Origin: Bacillus sp. RAR_GA_16
GTDB taxonomy: Bacteria; Bacillota; Bacilli; Bacillales; Guptibacillaceae
Direction: 5' to 3'
Length of the DNA: 64,000 nucleotides
NCBI RefSeq assembly: GCF_020165985.1
Contig: NZ_JAIUKZ010000008.1
Coordinates: forward strand, 124,001-188,000
The translations under genes were made by a program, and so were the position numbers. The notes beneath the pieces are model-generated. The model saw nothing but the letters and a program-made list of their open reading frames with translations, made no database searches and was not told where the DNA came from. Below are positions 36,217 through 44,849 of the stretch, in pieces (within the stretch, counting starts at the first letter, position 1; each line of letters starts with the position of its first letter).

Positions 36217-37107
36217 ATGAACAACAGTCAATTCGACAAAATCAAGAACGGAACAGGATTTATTGCAGCGCTCGATCAAAGTGGTGGTAGTACACCAAAG
36301 GCACTTGCAGAATACGGTGTTCCTGAAGATTCCTACTCTAACGAAGACGAAATGTTCGATCGGGTTCATCAGATGCGAACTAGAATCATTACTTCACCTG
36401 CTTTCAGTGGTGAGAAAATTCTTGGTGCTATTCTTTTTGAACAAACGATGGATCGAGAAATTGAAGGAATGTATACAGCAGATTATCTCGCTGATAAGGG
36501 CATTGTCCCTTTCCTAAAAGTTGATAAAGGATTAGCCGACAAAGAAAATGGCGTTCAACTAATGAAACCCATTCATGATTTAGATGAAACGCTTGGTCGC
36601 GCAAGTGAACGAAAAATTTTCGGTACGAAAATGCGCTCTGTCATTCATGAACCAAACGAAGGCAGTATCAAGGCAGTTGTTGAACAGCAGTTTGATATCG
36701 CAAAGCGAATTCTTGCCGCTGACCTAATGCCTATAATTGAACCAGAAGTAAACATTCACAGTGAAGACAAAGAGAAATCAGAAGAAATTTTAGTTGAAGA
36801 AATTTTAAAACAGCTTAATGATTTGTCAGAAGATCAAAACGTCATGCTTAAATTATCGATTCCTACAAGAGCGAATGCGTATAAACAGTTAATTGAGCAC
36901 CCGCGTGTGTTACGAGTTGTTGCGCTATCAGGCGGCTATTCACGTGATGAAGCAAACGAAAAGTTAAAAGAAAACGACGGTCTTATCGCTAGCTTCTCTA
37001 GAGCACTTGCTGCTGATTTAAACGCCAACCAGTCTGAACAGGAATTTAACAACGCTTTACAGAACGCAGTAGATTCGATATACGACGCTTCTGTAAACAA
37101 AAATTAA
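36217..37107 (+). CDS. fda: Fructose-bisphosphate aldolase class I
   Basis: A 296-residue class I aldolase of the staphylococcal Fda type, cleaving fructose 1,6-bisphosphate to DHAP and glyceraldehyde 3-phosphate through a Schiff-base lysine. Recognisable blocks are [58 protein letters not shown] and [32 protein letters not shown] precedes ATG 36217; a 13-codon upstream extension was rejected. It is a single-gene unit with a hairpin behind it. Class II aldolase, if present, is outside this window. Confidence 0.95.
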   Translation: MNNSQFDKIKNGTGFIAALDQSGGSTPKALAEYGVPEDSYSNEDEMFDRVHQMRTRIITSPAFSGEKILGAILFEQTMDREIEGMYTADYLADKGIVPFLKVDKGLADKENGVQLMKPIHDLDETLGRASERKIFGTKMRSVIHEPNEGSIKAVVEQQFDIAKRILAADLMPIIEPEVNIHSEDKEKSEEILVEEILKQLNDLSEDQNVMLKLSIPTRANAYKQLIEHPRVLRVVALSGGYSRDEANEKLKENDGLIASFSRALAADLNANQSEQEFNNALQNAVDSIYDASVNKN

Positions 37108-37120
37108 GAGGCATTAAATG

Positions 37121-37157
37121 GAATGGGTGAGGATACTAAAGTGTATCCCACCCATTC
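37121..37157. terminator. Hairpin between fda and the AraC-type regulator
   Basis: GAATGGGTGAGGATAC (37121-37136) pairs with GTATCCCACCCATTC (37143-37157) with one bulge. The T tract on the plus strand is weak. It lies between convergent genes. Confidence 0.7.
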
Positions 37158-37164
37158 TTCATTA

Positions 37165-38628
37165 TTATCCCCCCTCTTTTCGATATTCTCCTGGGGTTTT
37201 CCCAGTAGCTTCTTTAAAAATCCGACTAAAGTAATTCGGGCTTTTGAAACCCACATGACTTGCAATAGACTGAACCGATTCTTCTGTAGCCTCGAGAAGT
37301 TCTTTCGCTTTATAGACGCGCGTTGAACGTACTATTTCTCGAAACGATTGACCGTACCTTTGGGTTAATGTGTGACTTAAGTAAGCTGGGTTACGGAGGA
37401 CATAATCAGCTACTTCTTTTAAGCTAAGTGCTGGGTCACTATAATGCTCATCAATGTAGGTTAAGGTTTCTTCAATGATATTTCTATTTGAAACAGGACG
37501 AAAGTCGACTGATTCCTTTAGGAGGTGTGTAAGGAATAAAATCAAATCCTGAACAATCCGATAGAGAACGGGACTGTATAATATCGTTTCAAATACCTGT
37601 TTATACAAGGCTTCACTCCAATTATCAGTCAATCCTTTACGAATCATAAACCTTCTTATTTGAGCAAGGATACTCGTTAACCGCGTTCGCAACAGTCCTG
37701 GCTCCGGATAAGGAGATTCCATTCCGTAAAAGTGTTCATACATCCATTCTTTCAATTCTTCTATTCGACTTTCCTCAAGCATATTAATCCACTGCCGCTG
37801 CTCTGTTAACGTTAGAAAAGGATCGAGATCATGCCAATCATCGTCTTGATTGGAATAAAGAACTTGTTGATAACCCGTAAAAAAAGAGACTTCCATTACC
37901 TTTCGTAGTTTCATATAAATTTGATGTAGAGAATGATCGGTTTTCCCTTGATGAACGGCAATGACAATGGATTCCCCATTCATATGCTCCCACTCACGTA
38001 AAAACCGCTGCGCCTGATGAGTAGGTTCAGGTAACGGTTGTTCAAAAACGATGACAATTCGTTCTGTTGTCGAGAAAACAAGTGGTTTAGAAGTAAAGTT
38101 AAACTGATCAATGAATTGGCGTAACTCACTGAGAAACCTTCTTTCTTCCGTCTTCATTAAGTAAACAGGAGCGCGATAAGTCAATTGATCGTCTATAAAC
38201 AAGGATTTATACCAATGTATTTGTTGTAACTCATCCCCCTTCTCTCTTCTATTGAAATGCGTAACGTTCCGAAAGGCTTTCTGTAGAGAAGTTTTTATTT
38301 TCAAAGGTGCTAACGGTTTCACAATTAACTCCACTGCACCAATTTCAATTGCTTCTGACGCTCTTTCAAACGTTGGTTCTGCTGTTACAGCAATCACAGC
38401 TATTGTGTAACGGTCAATAAACGTTTTTAAAAGATCCCACTTTTCTCGAGGGATCATGTCTAATTCAATAAAAAGGATGTCAGGTAATTCTTTTTCTAAT
38501 GTCATCATCACGTCTGTCAACTGATTAACCGTTTTCATTGAAGAAATTGGAAATGAATACTTTGAGATTAACCACTTCAATCCGATTAGCTCCTGCGAAT
38601 CACGATCTCCAATTACTAGTTTGTACAT
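37165..38628 (-). CDS. AraC-family response regulator with a degenerate receiver domain
   Basis: A 487-residue YesN-like protein. Residues 1-115 are a receiver domain and residues about 385-487 hold two AraC helix-turn-helix units (LSLKEVADYVLRNPAYLSHT; QSIASHVGFKSPNYFSRIFK). The phosphorylation site is atypical: PDILFIELDMIP has Glu55 where Asp is expected, and the acidic pocket reads GDRD. The switch Lys (IVKPLAP) is kept. The middle (120-380) has no recognised domain. No histidine kinase gene is adjacent. It may be phosphorylation-independent. The ribosome binding site before ATG 38628 is weak. Confidence 0.85.
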   Translation of the reverse strand: MYKLVIGDRDSQELIGLKWLISKYSFPISSMKTVNQLTDVMMTLEKELPDILFIELDMIPREKWDLLKTFIDRYTIAVIAVTAEPTFERASEAIEIGAVELIVKPLAPLKIKTSLQKAFRNVTHFNRREKGDELQQIHWYKSLFIDDQLTYRAPVYLMKTEERRFLSELRQFIDQFNFTSKPLVFSTTERIVIVFEQPLPEPTHQAQRFLREWEHMNGESIVIAVHQGKTDHSLHQIYMKLRKVMEVSFFTGYQQVLYSNQDDDWHDLDPFLTLTEQRQWINMLEESRIEELKEWMYEHFYGMESPYPEPGLLRTRLTSILAQIRRFMIRKGLTDNWSEALYKQVFETILYSPVLYRIVQDLILFLTHLLKESVDFRPVSNRNIIEETLTYIDEHYSDPALSLKEVADYVLRNPAYLSHTLTQRYGQSFREIVRSTRVYKAKELLEATEESVQSIASHVGFKSPNYFSRIFKEATGKTPGEYRKEGG

Positions 38629-38819
38629 AAGTTATTTGCCCTGCTTCCTCTATTTCTTTTTCGCTCCCACACCAAACATTCTGTATTTATACTCTATGCC
38701 CTTTTATTTTGTCAAAGCGGATAAGAAACCTCAATGTTTTTTCTTCAAGTGACTTTCGCGGACAAACAAAAAAAAAACTTGCCACGAAGCAATGATCCTT
38801 ATTCGTCATCTAGCTTTCG

Positions 38820-39359
38820 TTATTCTCCTCTACCTAAGACAGCTGTAACGCCCCACACCTTATCATAAGCACCATACCCATTCAGCCCTATATCGAGGTC
38901 ATGGAAATAACGATGAAGTTTTTGGACATCCTCTTTTTTCCCATGCTCAATATAATGTAAGGAAATGAATTTAATATCGAGTAAGTCCTGTTTCAGATCC
39001 CCTTTTTCCTCACTCAGATAACCATTAACTGTGGATACAATTTCAATTGCTTTTTCGGTTTGATCGTTATGATTAAGACTTGAGATTTCGCCAAAACCAG
39101 TCGTTTGGTTGTAAAAGGCGTGTGTCGAAGCAATGAAAGCGTTCACGTTTTCATCTTCAGGATTTACTGATACTGTTGATGCAAATTCGTTTATTTCCTC
39201 TTTTGTATAAACTGGCCTTTCCGCTAAAACTGGTGCAACCCATTCGCTCTTTGCGGAAAGAGCTCGTTCATTAATCGAAAAAAGAATATAGATGGTAATA
39301 GCAAGACTGCCAACCGTAGCTAGAGCAAGCAAAACGAATTTTGTCTTTGTCTTAAACAC
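38820..39359 (-). CDS. Membrane-anchored protein, paralogue A
   Basis: A 179-residue protein that starts with GTG at 39359 behind GGGAGGCGATCGT. Residues 8-29 (FVLLALATVGSLAITIYILF) form one membrane anchor and the rest should be extracytoplasmic. It shares an ordered set of motifs with the next gene: FIASTHAFYNQTTGFG, KQDLLDIK, LHRYFHDLDIGLNGY and WGVTAVLG. These fix them as tandem duplicates. I do not recognise the family or function. A short stem and a run of T lie downstream (about 38766-38795). Confidence 0.75.
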   Translation of the reverse strand: MFKTKTKFVLLALATVGSLAITIYILFSINERALSAKSEWVAPVLAERPVYTKEEINEFASTVSVNPEDENVNAFIASTHAFYNQTTGFGEISSLNHNDQTEKAIEIVSTVNGYLSEEKGDLKQDLLDIKFISLHYIEHGKKEDVQKLHRYFHDLDIGLNGYGAYDKVWGVTAVLGRGE

Positions 39360-39409
39360 ACGATCGCCTCCCCCATCTTAATTAGAAAAAAACGTACGCT
39401 TTACGTCAC

Positions 39410-39445
39410 AAAAGCGATATCTCCTTATTGATAGATATCGCTTTT
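39410..39445. terminator. Terminator after paralogue B
   Basis: AAAAGCGATATC (39410-39421) pairs perfectly with GATATCGCTTTT (39434-39445). It separates the two paralogue genes, so each is its own unit. Confidence 0.85.
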
Positions 39446-39475
39446 GTTTATGCGAAACCATAGAATGTCCTCACT

Positions 39476-39964
39476 TTATTGATCCCCGTAAGTTTCGGTG
39501 ACCCCAAACGTATCCTCATGATCATAATTGTTCAGGGCTTTATCGAGATCATGAAAGTACCGATGAAGTGCTCGAACCTCAGTTGTCGTAAGTGGATAGC
39601 TAGAAAGTTCCTTTATAGACAATAAATCTTTCTTGAGATCTTCATGGGCTACGCCGTTTTCTAAAAAAACGTCAATATAGGCTACGGCCGCAGTTGCTTG
39701 ACGGTCCTGTGCTTTTAAATCCAATGGACGATCAATCATCCCGTAGCCCGTTGTTCGATTGTAGAAGGCATGAAAATCAGCAATAAAATCTTCTACATGC
39801 TGATATTCTGCTGGAAAAGAAGCGGCAGATACGAGATCATCATTCCTCTCCAGCTTCCTATCATTTACCTCCGTATGAAGTGAGAAAATATAAATATAGA
39901 GAGCCGCAAATGTTGCAGCAACGAGGAGACTGAGTATGGAAAACATCACTTTCGCTTGATCCAT
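39476..39964 (-). CDS. Membrane-anchored protein, paralogue B
   Basis: A 162-residue protein starting at ATG 39964 after GGGGGAAGATGAA. One N-terminal membrane segment (VMFSILSLLVAATFAALYIYIF) precedes a probable outside domain. The motifs FIADFHAFYNRTTGYG, KKDLLSIKEL, LHRYFHDLDKALNNYD and FGVTETYG match paralogue A in order and spacing. The two differ in the linker and in charge. No enzyme or binding motif is evident. A role at the cell surface is inferred only from topology. Confidence 0.75.
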   Translation of the reverse strand: MDQAKVMFSILSLLVAATFAALYIYIFSLHTEVNDRKLERNDDLVSAASFPAEYQHVEDFIADFHAFYNRTTGYGMIDRPLDLKAQDRQATAAVAYIDVFLENGVAHEDLKKDLLSIKELSSYPLTTTEVRALHRYFHDLDKALNNYDHEDTFGVTETYGDQ

Positions 39965-40004
39965 TTCATCTTCCCCCATTCGAATATCTCTCTATTCTAT
40001 TTCT

Positions 40005-40691
40005 TTATTTAGCAAATCCGAAAATGTTTTTAATTTTGGTAACGCCCCATTTCGGATCATGTGACCTGCTTTCATCCCGGAAACGATCCTGCACAACGGC
40101 CATTAGCCTTTCTTCTCGAGCCGACATCTGTTCATCAGCAATTTGTCTTTCCTTCGTTACTTCAAATTGATAGAATTCACGTTCGTCAACTGAAACCTCA
40201 GCAAGATGATCGATTTTTTTACCAATGGCATTCAGCTCCATTTGGTTGATTGAAGCATGCGCATCTGAAGCAGTAGCGATTTCTTCATGAACAATTTCAT
40301 GTACTTGATGAACAATATCTTTTTCCAAACGCTTTACAGTTTCATCCATACTAAGAAGTTTTTTTACTTCTTCTGATTCAACGAAAGAAACAATTTTGGA
40401 TAATGAAGTCTGAATATCTACCTGCTCAATAGGCTCGCTAGGCAGCGTTTTTTCTGCTTCCTTTCCTTGTCGTTCTAATGTATTGATAATGACTTCATCG
40501 GCAGCATGACTTTCTTTCATGTTTTTAATTAATTGAAGGACTTCAATATCACCAATTGTATACGTACGGGCATTGTTTTCATCACGTGGAATCGTTAGAA
40601 ATGGCGCAAACTGCTCTTCCCATAATTTCAATGTATGGCGAGACACATTTAACATGGAAGCCACCCTAGAAATCATCATTGTATTATTCAT
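40005..40691 (-). CDS. MerR-like DNA-binding protein with coiled coil
   Basis: About 228 residues. The N-terminus is a MerR-type winged helix (MMISRVASMLNVSRHTLKLW; ARTYTIGDIEVLQLIKNMKE). Residues about 90-200 are strongly helical and charged, with likely coiled coil (VKRLEKDIVHQVHEIVHEEI; QIADEQMSAREERLMAVVQD). The layout resembles RacA, the polar chromosome anchor of Bacillus, but similarity is only architectural. Start is uncertain: ATG 40691 lies ten bases after GGAGG, with ATGs at 40697 and 40700 as alternatives. The C-terminal end GVTKIKNIFGFA might be a peripheral membrane or partner-binding tail. Confidence 0.75.
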   Translation of the reverse strand: MNNTMMISRVASMLNVSRHTLKLWEEQFAPFLTIPRDENNARTYTIGDIEVLQLIKNMKESHAADEVIINTLERQGKEAEKTLPSEPIEQVDIQTSLSKIVSFVESEEVKKLLSMDETVKRLEKDIVHQVHEIVHEEIATASDAHASINQMELNAIGKKIDHLAEVSVDEREFYQFEVTKERQIADEQMSAREERLMAVVQDRFRDESRSHDPKWGVTKIKNIFGFAK

Positions 40692-40919
40692 CTTCATCAT
40701 TCCTCCCCGTTGATTTAATAAAGGTATTCAATGAAGATCTATCGGTTTTCCTGCTAGATGACAAAGGTTCTTAAAAACAGTCAGAGACTCTCAGGAAAGC
40801 GCGCTAATCTACAAAAGCGCTCGTATGTTGTAATGTTTTGAAAAGGAATATTCGGATTTCTCGAATCATGACGTATTCGAATCTAGCTACGTATGTTCAA
40901 GACCTCTTTTTAGCAGTAA

Positions 40920-40933
40920 AGAAAGCGTTATCA
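40920..40933. promoter_or_regulatory. cre site upstream of the penicillin acylase
   Basis: AGAAAGCGTTATCA fits TGWAANCGNTNWCA at 13 of 14 positions. It overlaps TTATCA, a possible -35 box followed 16 bp later by TAATAT, 48 bases before the ATG. CcpA repression is likely. Confidence 0.65.
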
Positions 40934-40981
40934 AAATAGATTATTATGGTAATATATAGTTAAAACGAAATGGGGGAAGTT

Positions 40982-43366
40982 ATGAGTACGGTTGTCACAC
41001 CTGTAAAAAATCCAAAGTTACAGAAGAGAAAGTGGCCGTATTACCTTATTGGAAGTATCTTATTTCTCGTGATTCTCGCTTTAGCTATCAGCTTTTGGTT
41101 TGTGCAGAGAACTGCACCAGAGACAACTGGGGAAATCACTTTACCAGGTTTAGAAGAATCTGTTTCCATTTACCGAGATCGATCGGGCACGCCTCATATT
41201 GAGGCCGCATCAACAAAAGATTTATTTATAGCTCAAGGATTTGTGACAGCTCAAGATCGCATGTTTCAGATGGACCTCAGCCGGCGTCAAGCTTCTGGAA
41301 CACTAAGTGAAGTGATTGGTACGTCAACCATTGATCAAGATAAGTTTTTTCGTACCCTAGGCTTAAGAAGGGCTGCAGAAGATTCCTATGCCGACTATTC
41401 TAAAGAAGCCAAGCAAATACTAGAATGGTATGCAGATGGTGTTAACGCTTATATGTCTCAAGCAAAAGAAGAAAATTCACTGCCAATTGAATTTACATTT
41501 GCAGGTTATGAACCAAATAAATGGACACCCATTGATTCTCTTACAATTGGTAAGTACATGGCGTTCGATTTAGGAGGACATTGGGAAGGTCAGGCTTTTC
41601 GCTACTACCTTCTTCAGAACTTCTCAGAAAAAGAAGCAATGGATTTGTTTCCTAGTTATCCTGATGAAGGATCCACTGTTATTCAAGAAATAAAAGAAAG
41701 TCAGTTAGATATCTCAAAAAGTTTTGCCAAAGCGGTTATCCCTGATCCGTTTAACGGAAGCAATAACTGGGTTGTATCAGGCGAAAAAACGGCTTCAGGA
41801 AAGCCGCTTCTAGCCAATGATCCGCATCTTGGCCTTGGTACGCCTCCTATCTGGTACGAAACCCATTTAAATTCTCCTGATTATCAAGTGAGCGGCGTTA
41901 TTTTTGCAGGCGTTCCTGGAATTATCGTTGGACGAAACGACTCAATCGCCTGGGGAGTTACAAATGTAGGGCCTGATGTTCAAGATCTCTATATTGAGAA
42001 AAGAAATCCTGATAACCCTACTGAATTTCAGTACAACAATGACTGGGAGAAAGCAGAAGTTCTTGATGAGAGCATACCCGTAAAAGACAGTGAACCGATT
42101 CCATATGAAGTCGTGATTACCCGACATGGTCCCATTCTCTCTGAATTTGCCCATGACGATCAACCAGATATGGCCCTATCTCTTAGATGGACTGCATTAG
42201 ATCCTTCAACCGAATTAGAAGCTGTTCTTAAGATCGATCAAGCGTCTAACTGGGAAGAATTTAAGAACGCGTTAACCTCTTTTCACACGCCCGCTCAAAA
42301 TTTTGTTTTTGCTTCGACTGACGGAACAATTGCTTATCGAGCAAATGGACTGATTCCAATTCGTAAAAATGGCGATAGCATGCTGCCAGTCCCTGGTTGG
42401 AACGATGACTATGAATGGGAAGGTTATATTCCCTGGGAAGAACTTCCGACAATCGTCAATCCGGATGAAGGCTTCATTTCAACCGCAAATAATAAAATTA
42501 CAACAGATGACTATCCCTACCACATCACCCATACGTGGGCTCAACCTTATCGTCAGGATCGCATTCGAGAAGTACTAATTGACGGAAATAACCTTGAAGC
42601 CAAGGATATGATGAACCTTCAAAATGATTTCGTGAATTTACAGGGAAAGGAGCTCACTCCCCTATTAACAAAGGAACTTTATCGAGAAAACTTGACCTCA
42701 GTTGAAAAAGACGCTCTCTCACTTCTTCAAGACTGGAACTATTTCGATGGTAGAGATGAAGCCGCTCCCCTTCTCTTTCATCTATGGTTAGTTGAGATGG
42801 AAAAGGTGCTATTTGATGGAAAGATTGACAAAGAAATGATGCCCCTTTTTGATGGGGAGAGTCAAGTGATTGACCAGCTTATTAGACGTGCTGCTGATGG
42901 AGAAGAAGGGCCATGGATGGAGAAGTCTGGAGGATTTCAATCTGTCGTAACGAAGTCCTATCAAGCTGCGGTTGATCGAGCTGTTTCCTTACAAGGGCAT
43001 GCACCAAAGAAATGGGCGTGGGGGACATTCCATTCTGTACCATTCGAACATCCTCTAGGTGCGATCAAGCCTTTAAACCTATTATTCAACCCAGAAGTTA
43101 ATGCTATGAGTGGCAGTCGTGTAACGGTCGGCGCTGCAGGATGGAATTCATCAACCGGCACGGTTAATCACGGAGCCCCATGGAGAGGCGTCACGGATTT
43201 AGGTAACATGCAAACAAGTTACAATGTTATCTCCCCTGGTCAATCTGGATACGTATTGAGCAAATGGTACGACAATCAAATAAATGATTGGGTAAATGGA
43301 CGCTACCACGAAACGAAGATGACTGATTATCAAGAAAACGCCAAACAGCTTATTCTTAACCCATAA
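40982..43366 (+). CDS. Penicillin acylase-family Ntn hydrolase, membrane-anchored
   Basis: A 794-residue amidase precursor of the penicillin G acylase/AHL acylase family, which hydrolyses N-acyl amide bonds. A single N-terminal membrane segment (YYLIGSILFLVILALAISFW, about residues 20-40) puts the enzyme outside the cell. The alpha-chain block is RDRSGTPHIEAAS and AQDRMFQMDL. Self-cleavage should expose the nucleophile Ser260 in FNGSNNWVVSG. The C-terminal HGAPWRGVTDL and SGYVLSKWYDN are also typical. ATG 40982 follows GGGGGAAGTT. Substrate (beta-lactam, acyl-homoserine lactone or acyl amino acid) cannot be told. Confidence 0.92.
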   Translation: MSTVVTPVKNPKLQKRKWPYYLIGSILFLVILALAISFWFVQRTAPETTGEITLPGLEESVSIYRDRSGTPHIEAASTKDLFIAQGFVTAQDRMFQMDLSRRQASGTLSEVIGTSTIDQDKFFRTLGLRRAAEDSYADYSKEAKQILEWYADGVNAYMSQAKEENSLPIEFTFAGYEPNKWTPIDSLTIGKYMAFDLGGHWEGQAFRYYLLQNFSEKEAMDLFPSYPDEGSTVIQEIKESQLDISKSFAKAVIPDPFNGSNNWVVSGEKTASGKPLLANDPHLGLGTPPIWYETHLNSPDYQVSGVIFAGVPGIIVGRNDSIAWGVTNVGPDVQDLYIEKRNPDNPTEFQYNNDWEKAEVLDESIPVKDSEPIPYEVVITRHGPILSEFAHDDQPDMALSLRWTALDPSTELEAVLKIDQASNWEEFKNALTSFHTPAQNFVFASTDGTIAYRANGLIPIRKNGDSMLPVPGWNDDYEWEGYIPWEELPTIVNPDEGFISTANNKITTDDYPYHITHTWAQPYRQDRIREVLIDGNNLEAKDMMNLQNDFVNLQGKELTPLLTKELYRENLTSVEKDALSLLQDWNYFDGRDEAAPLLFHLWLVEMEKVLFDGKIDKEMMPLFDGESQVIDQLIRRAADGEEGPWMEKSGGFQSVVTKSYQAAVDRAVSLQGHAPKKWAWGTFHSVPFEHPLGAIKPLNLLFNPEVNAMSGSRVTVGAAGWNSSTGTVNHGAPWRGVTDLGNMQTSYNVISPGQSGYVLSKWYDNQINDWVNGRYHETKMTDYQENAKQLILNP

Positions 43367-43402
43367 CAAAAGGCTCTCTCAAACGAATGAGAGAGCCTTT
43401 TG
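43367..43402. terminator. Bidirectional terminator
   Basis: CAAAAGGCTCTCTC (43367-43380) pairs perfectly with GAGAGAGCCTTTTG (43389-43402), between the acylase gene and convergent ilvE. Confidence 0.93.
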
Positions 43403-43406
43403 TTTG

Positions 43407-44474
43407 CTATTTGACAGATACTGTCCAATTTTGTGTATCTTCTAACTTACCTGTTTGAATCCCTGTGATGGTGTCATACAACTTCTGAGATAGTTCTCCG
43501 ATTTCATGATGATTAATAATCATTTTCTTACCCTGCCAGTTCAGTTCTCCTACTGGTGAAATGACGGCAGCCGTTCCAGTACCAAACGCTTCTTCAAGCT
43601 CGCCCTTTTGCGATAGCTCATACAGTTCTTCAATAGATACCTTTCTTTCAGTAACTCTAATATCCCATTTCTTTAACAATTCAATAACGGACATTCTTGT
43701 AATGCCGTGGAGAATGCTACCGTTTAGTTCTGGCGTAATCACTTCTCCATTAATCTTAAAGAAGATATTCATGCTCCCGACTTCTTCAATATAACGCTTT
43801 TCAACACCATCTAGCCAAAGAACGTCTGCATTTCCGTCTTTATAGGCTTTTGCCTGTGCTTGATAAGCGGAAGAATAGTTTCCGGCCGTTTTCGCCATCC
43901 CTGTCCCGCCTTTAACAGCTCTCGTGAATTTATCTTCGACGCTAATTTTTACTGGTGTTAATCCCCCAGAGAAATAAGAACCGACTGGTGAGAGAATGAT
44001 CATTAATTTGTAAGTATTGGAAGGCGCAACAGATAAGTTTGGCTCCGTTGCGATAATATACGGGCGTACGTAAAGGGATGTTCCTGGTGTCGATGGTACC
44101 CAATCTTGCTCAAGGTGAATCAATTCTTTTAGGTAACCCATTACACGATCCTCATCAATTGGAGGAATACTTAGTCGATCGCTTGAAAGATTCAAACGCT
44201 GCAAATTCTTTTCTGGTCGAAATAAGAGAATTCGATCATCGGAACGGTATGCTTTTAATCCTTCAAAAACGGTTTGGCCATAATGAAAAATCATTGCAGC
44301 GGGATCTAATGTGATCGGCTCATATGGAATGATGCGTGGCTCAAACCACCCTTTATCAGTTTCGTAATCCATTACAAACATATGATCGGTAAACGTTCTT
44401 CCGAAAGGGATTTGATCCTTTTCGGGCTTCGCTTTTAAATTTGTACTCTTAACAATTTCTAAATCTGTAATCAT
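43407..44474 (-). CDS. ilvE: Branched-chain amino acid aminotransferase
   Basis: A 355-residue fold-type IV PLP aminotransferase that interconverts Leu, Ile and Val with their keto acids. FHYGQTVFEGLKAYR, LYVRPYIIATEPNLSV and the PLP lysine in KTAGNYSSAYQAQAKAY are present, with EEVGSMNIFFKI and GTGTAAVISPVGEL downstream. Length and motifs match the BCAT group rather than the shorter D-amino acid transaminases. AAGGAGTCCTGGCC precedes ATG 44474. It stands alone, so it may supply branched-chain precursors for fatty acids or act in catabolism. Confidence 0.94.
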   Translation of the reverse strand: MITDLEIVKSTNLKAKPEKDQIPFGRTFTDHMFVMDYETDKGWFEPRIIPYEPITLDPAAMIFHYGQTVFEGLKAYRSDDRILLFRPEKNLQRLNLSSDRLSIPPIDEDRVMGYLKELIHLEQDWVPSTPGTSLYVRPYIIATEPNLSVAPSNTYKLMIILSPVGSYFSGGLTPVKISVEDKFTRAVKGGTGMAKTAGNYSSAYQAQAKAYKDGNADVLWLDGVEKRYIEEVGSMNIFFKINGEVITPELNGSILHGITRMSVIELLKKWDIRVTERKVSIEELYELSQKGELEEAFGTGTAAVISPVGELNWQGKKMIINHHEIGELSQKLYDTITGIQTGKLEDTQNWTVSVK

Positions 44475-44556
44475 GGCCAGGACTCCTTACTCTTTTAAAA
44501 TAATAATGACAACTTATGTTCCTTCTACTGGAAGGGAGCGTACTATTTATCTATTG

Positions 44557-44613
44557 TACTGCCAAACAGTATTGATTTAAAGCATTATAGTACAGAAAGA
44601 TGAAAAAATTCAG
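44557..44613 (-). promoter_or_regulatory. ilvE promoter and adjacent dyad
   Basis: On the minus strand, CTGAAT (44608-44613) and TATAAT (44584-44589) are 18 bp apart. Just after the expected start, TACTG and CAGTA form an inverted repeat at 44557-44571 that could be an operator. The leader is about 100 bases and shows no T-box features. Confidence 0.55.
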
Positions 44614-44709
44614 TAAAAGAAATGTTTCTTCCTACCTTCTTTATTTTTCATCATGTTTTCGTTCATTCAAATGCGTCACTCGTAAAAAAAAGTTTTTTAT
44701 CACCCATTT

Positions 44710-44723
44710 TGTAAACGATACCA
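44710..44723. promoter_or_regulatory. Possible cre site upstream of the acetate transporter
   Basis: TGTAAACGATACCA matches the cre consensus at 13 of 14 positions. It lies about 80 bp upstream of the predicted -35 box, a location more typical of CcpA activation than repression. Confidence 0.45.
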
Positions 44724-44790
44724 AACAAATAATAACACCATTTTTGTTTCTATTACCTTGATTTTTCGTTTCAGATTCGGAAATTCTCTC

Positions 44791-44819
44791 TTGCATCTGG
44801 GGGCATTTTCACTTAAATT
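44791..44819 (+). promoter_or_regulatory. Promoter of the acetate transporter
   Basis: TTGCAT (44791-44796) and TAAATT (44814-44819) with a 17-bp spacer, ending 30 bases before the ATG. Confidence 0.5.
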
Positions 44820-44849
44820 AGTCAAGTATGTTTATTAGGAGGTCTCATC

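Noticed and set aside
36142-36369. 75-codon minus-strand frame over the start of fda
   Set aside because: It overlaps the aldolase start, lacks a ribosome binding site and has no coding character.
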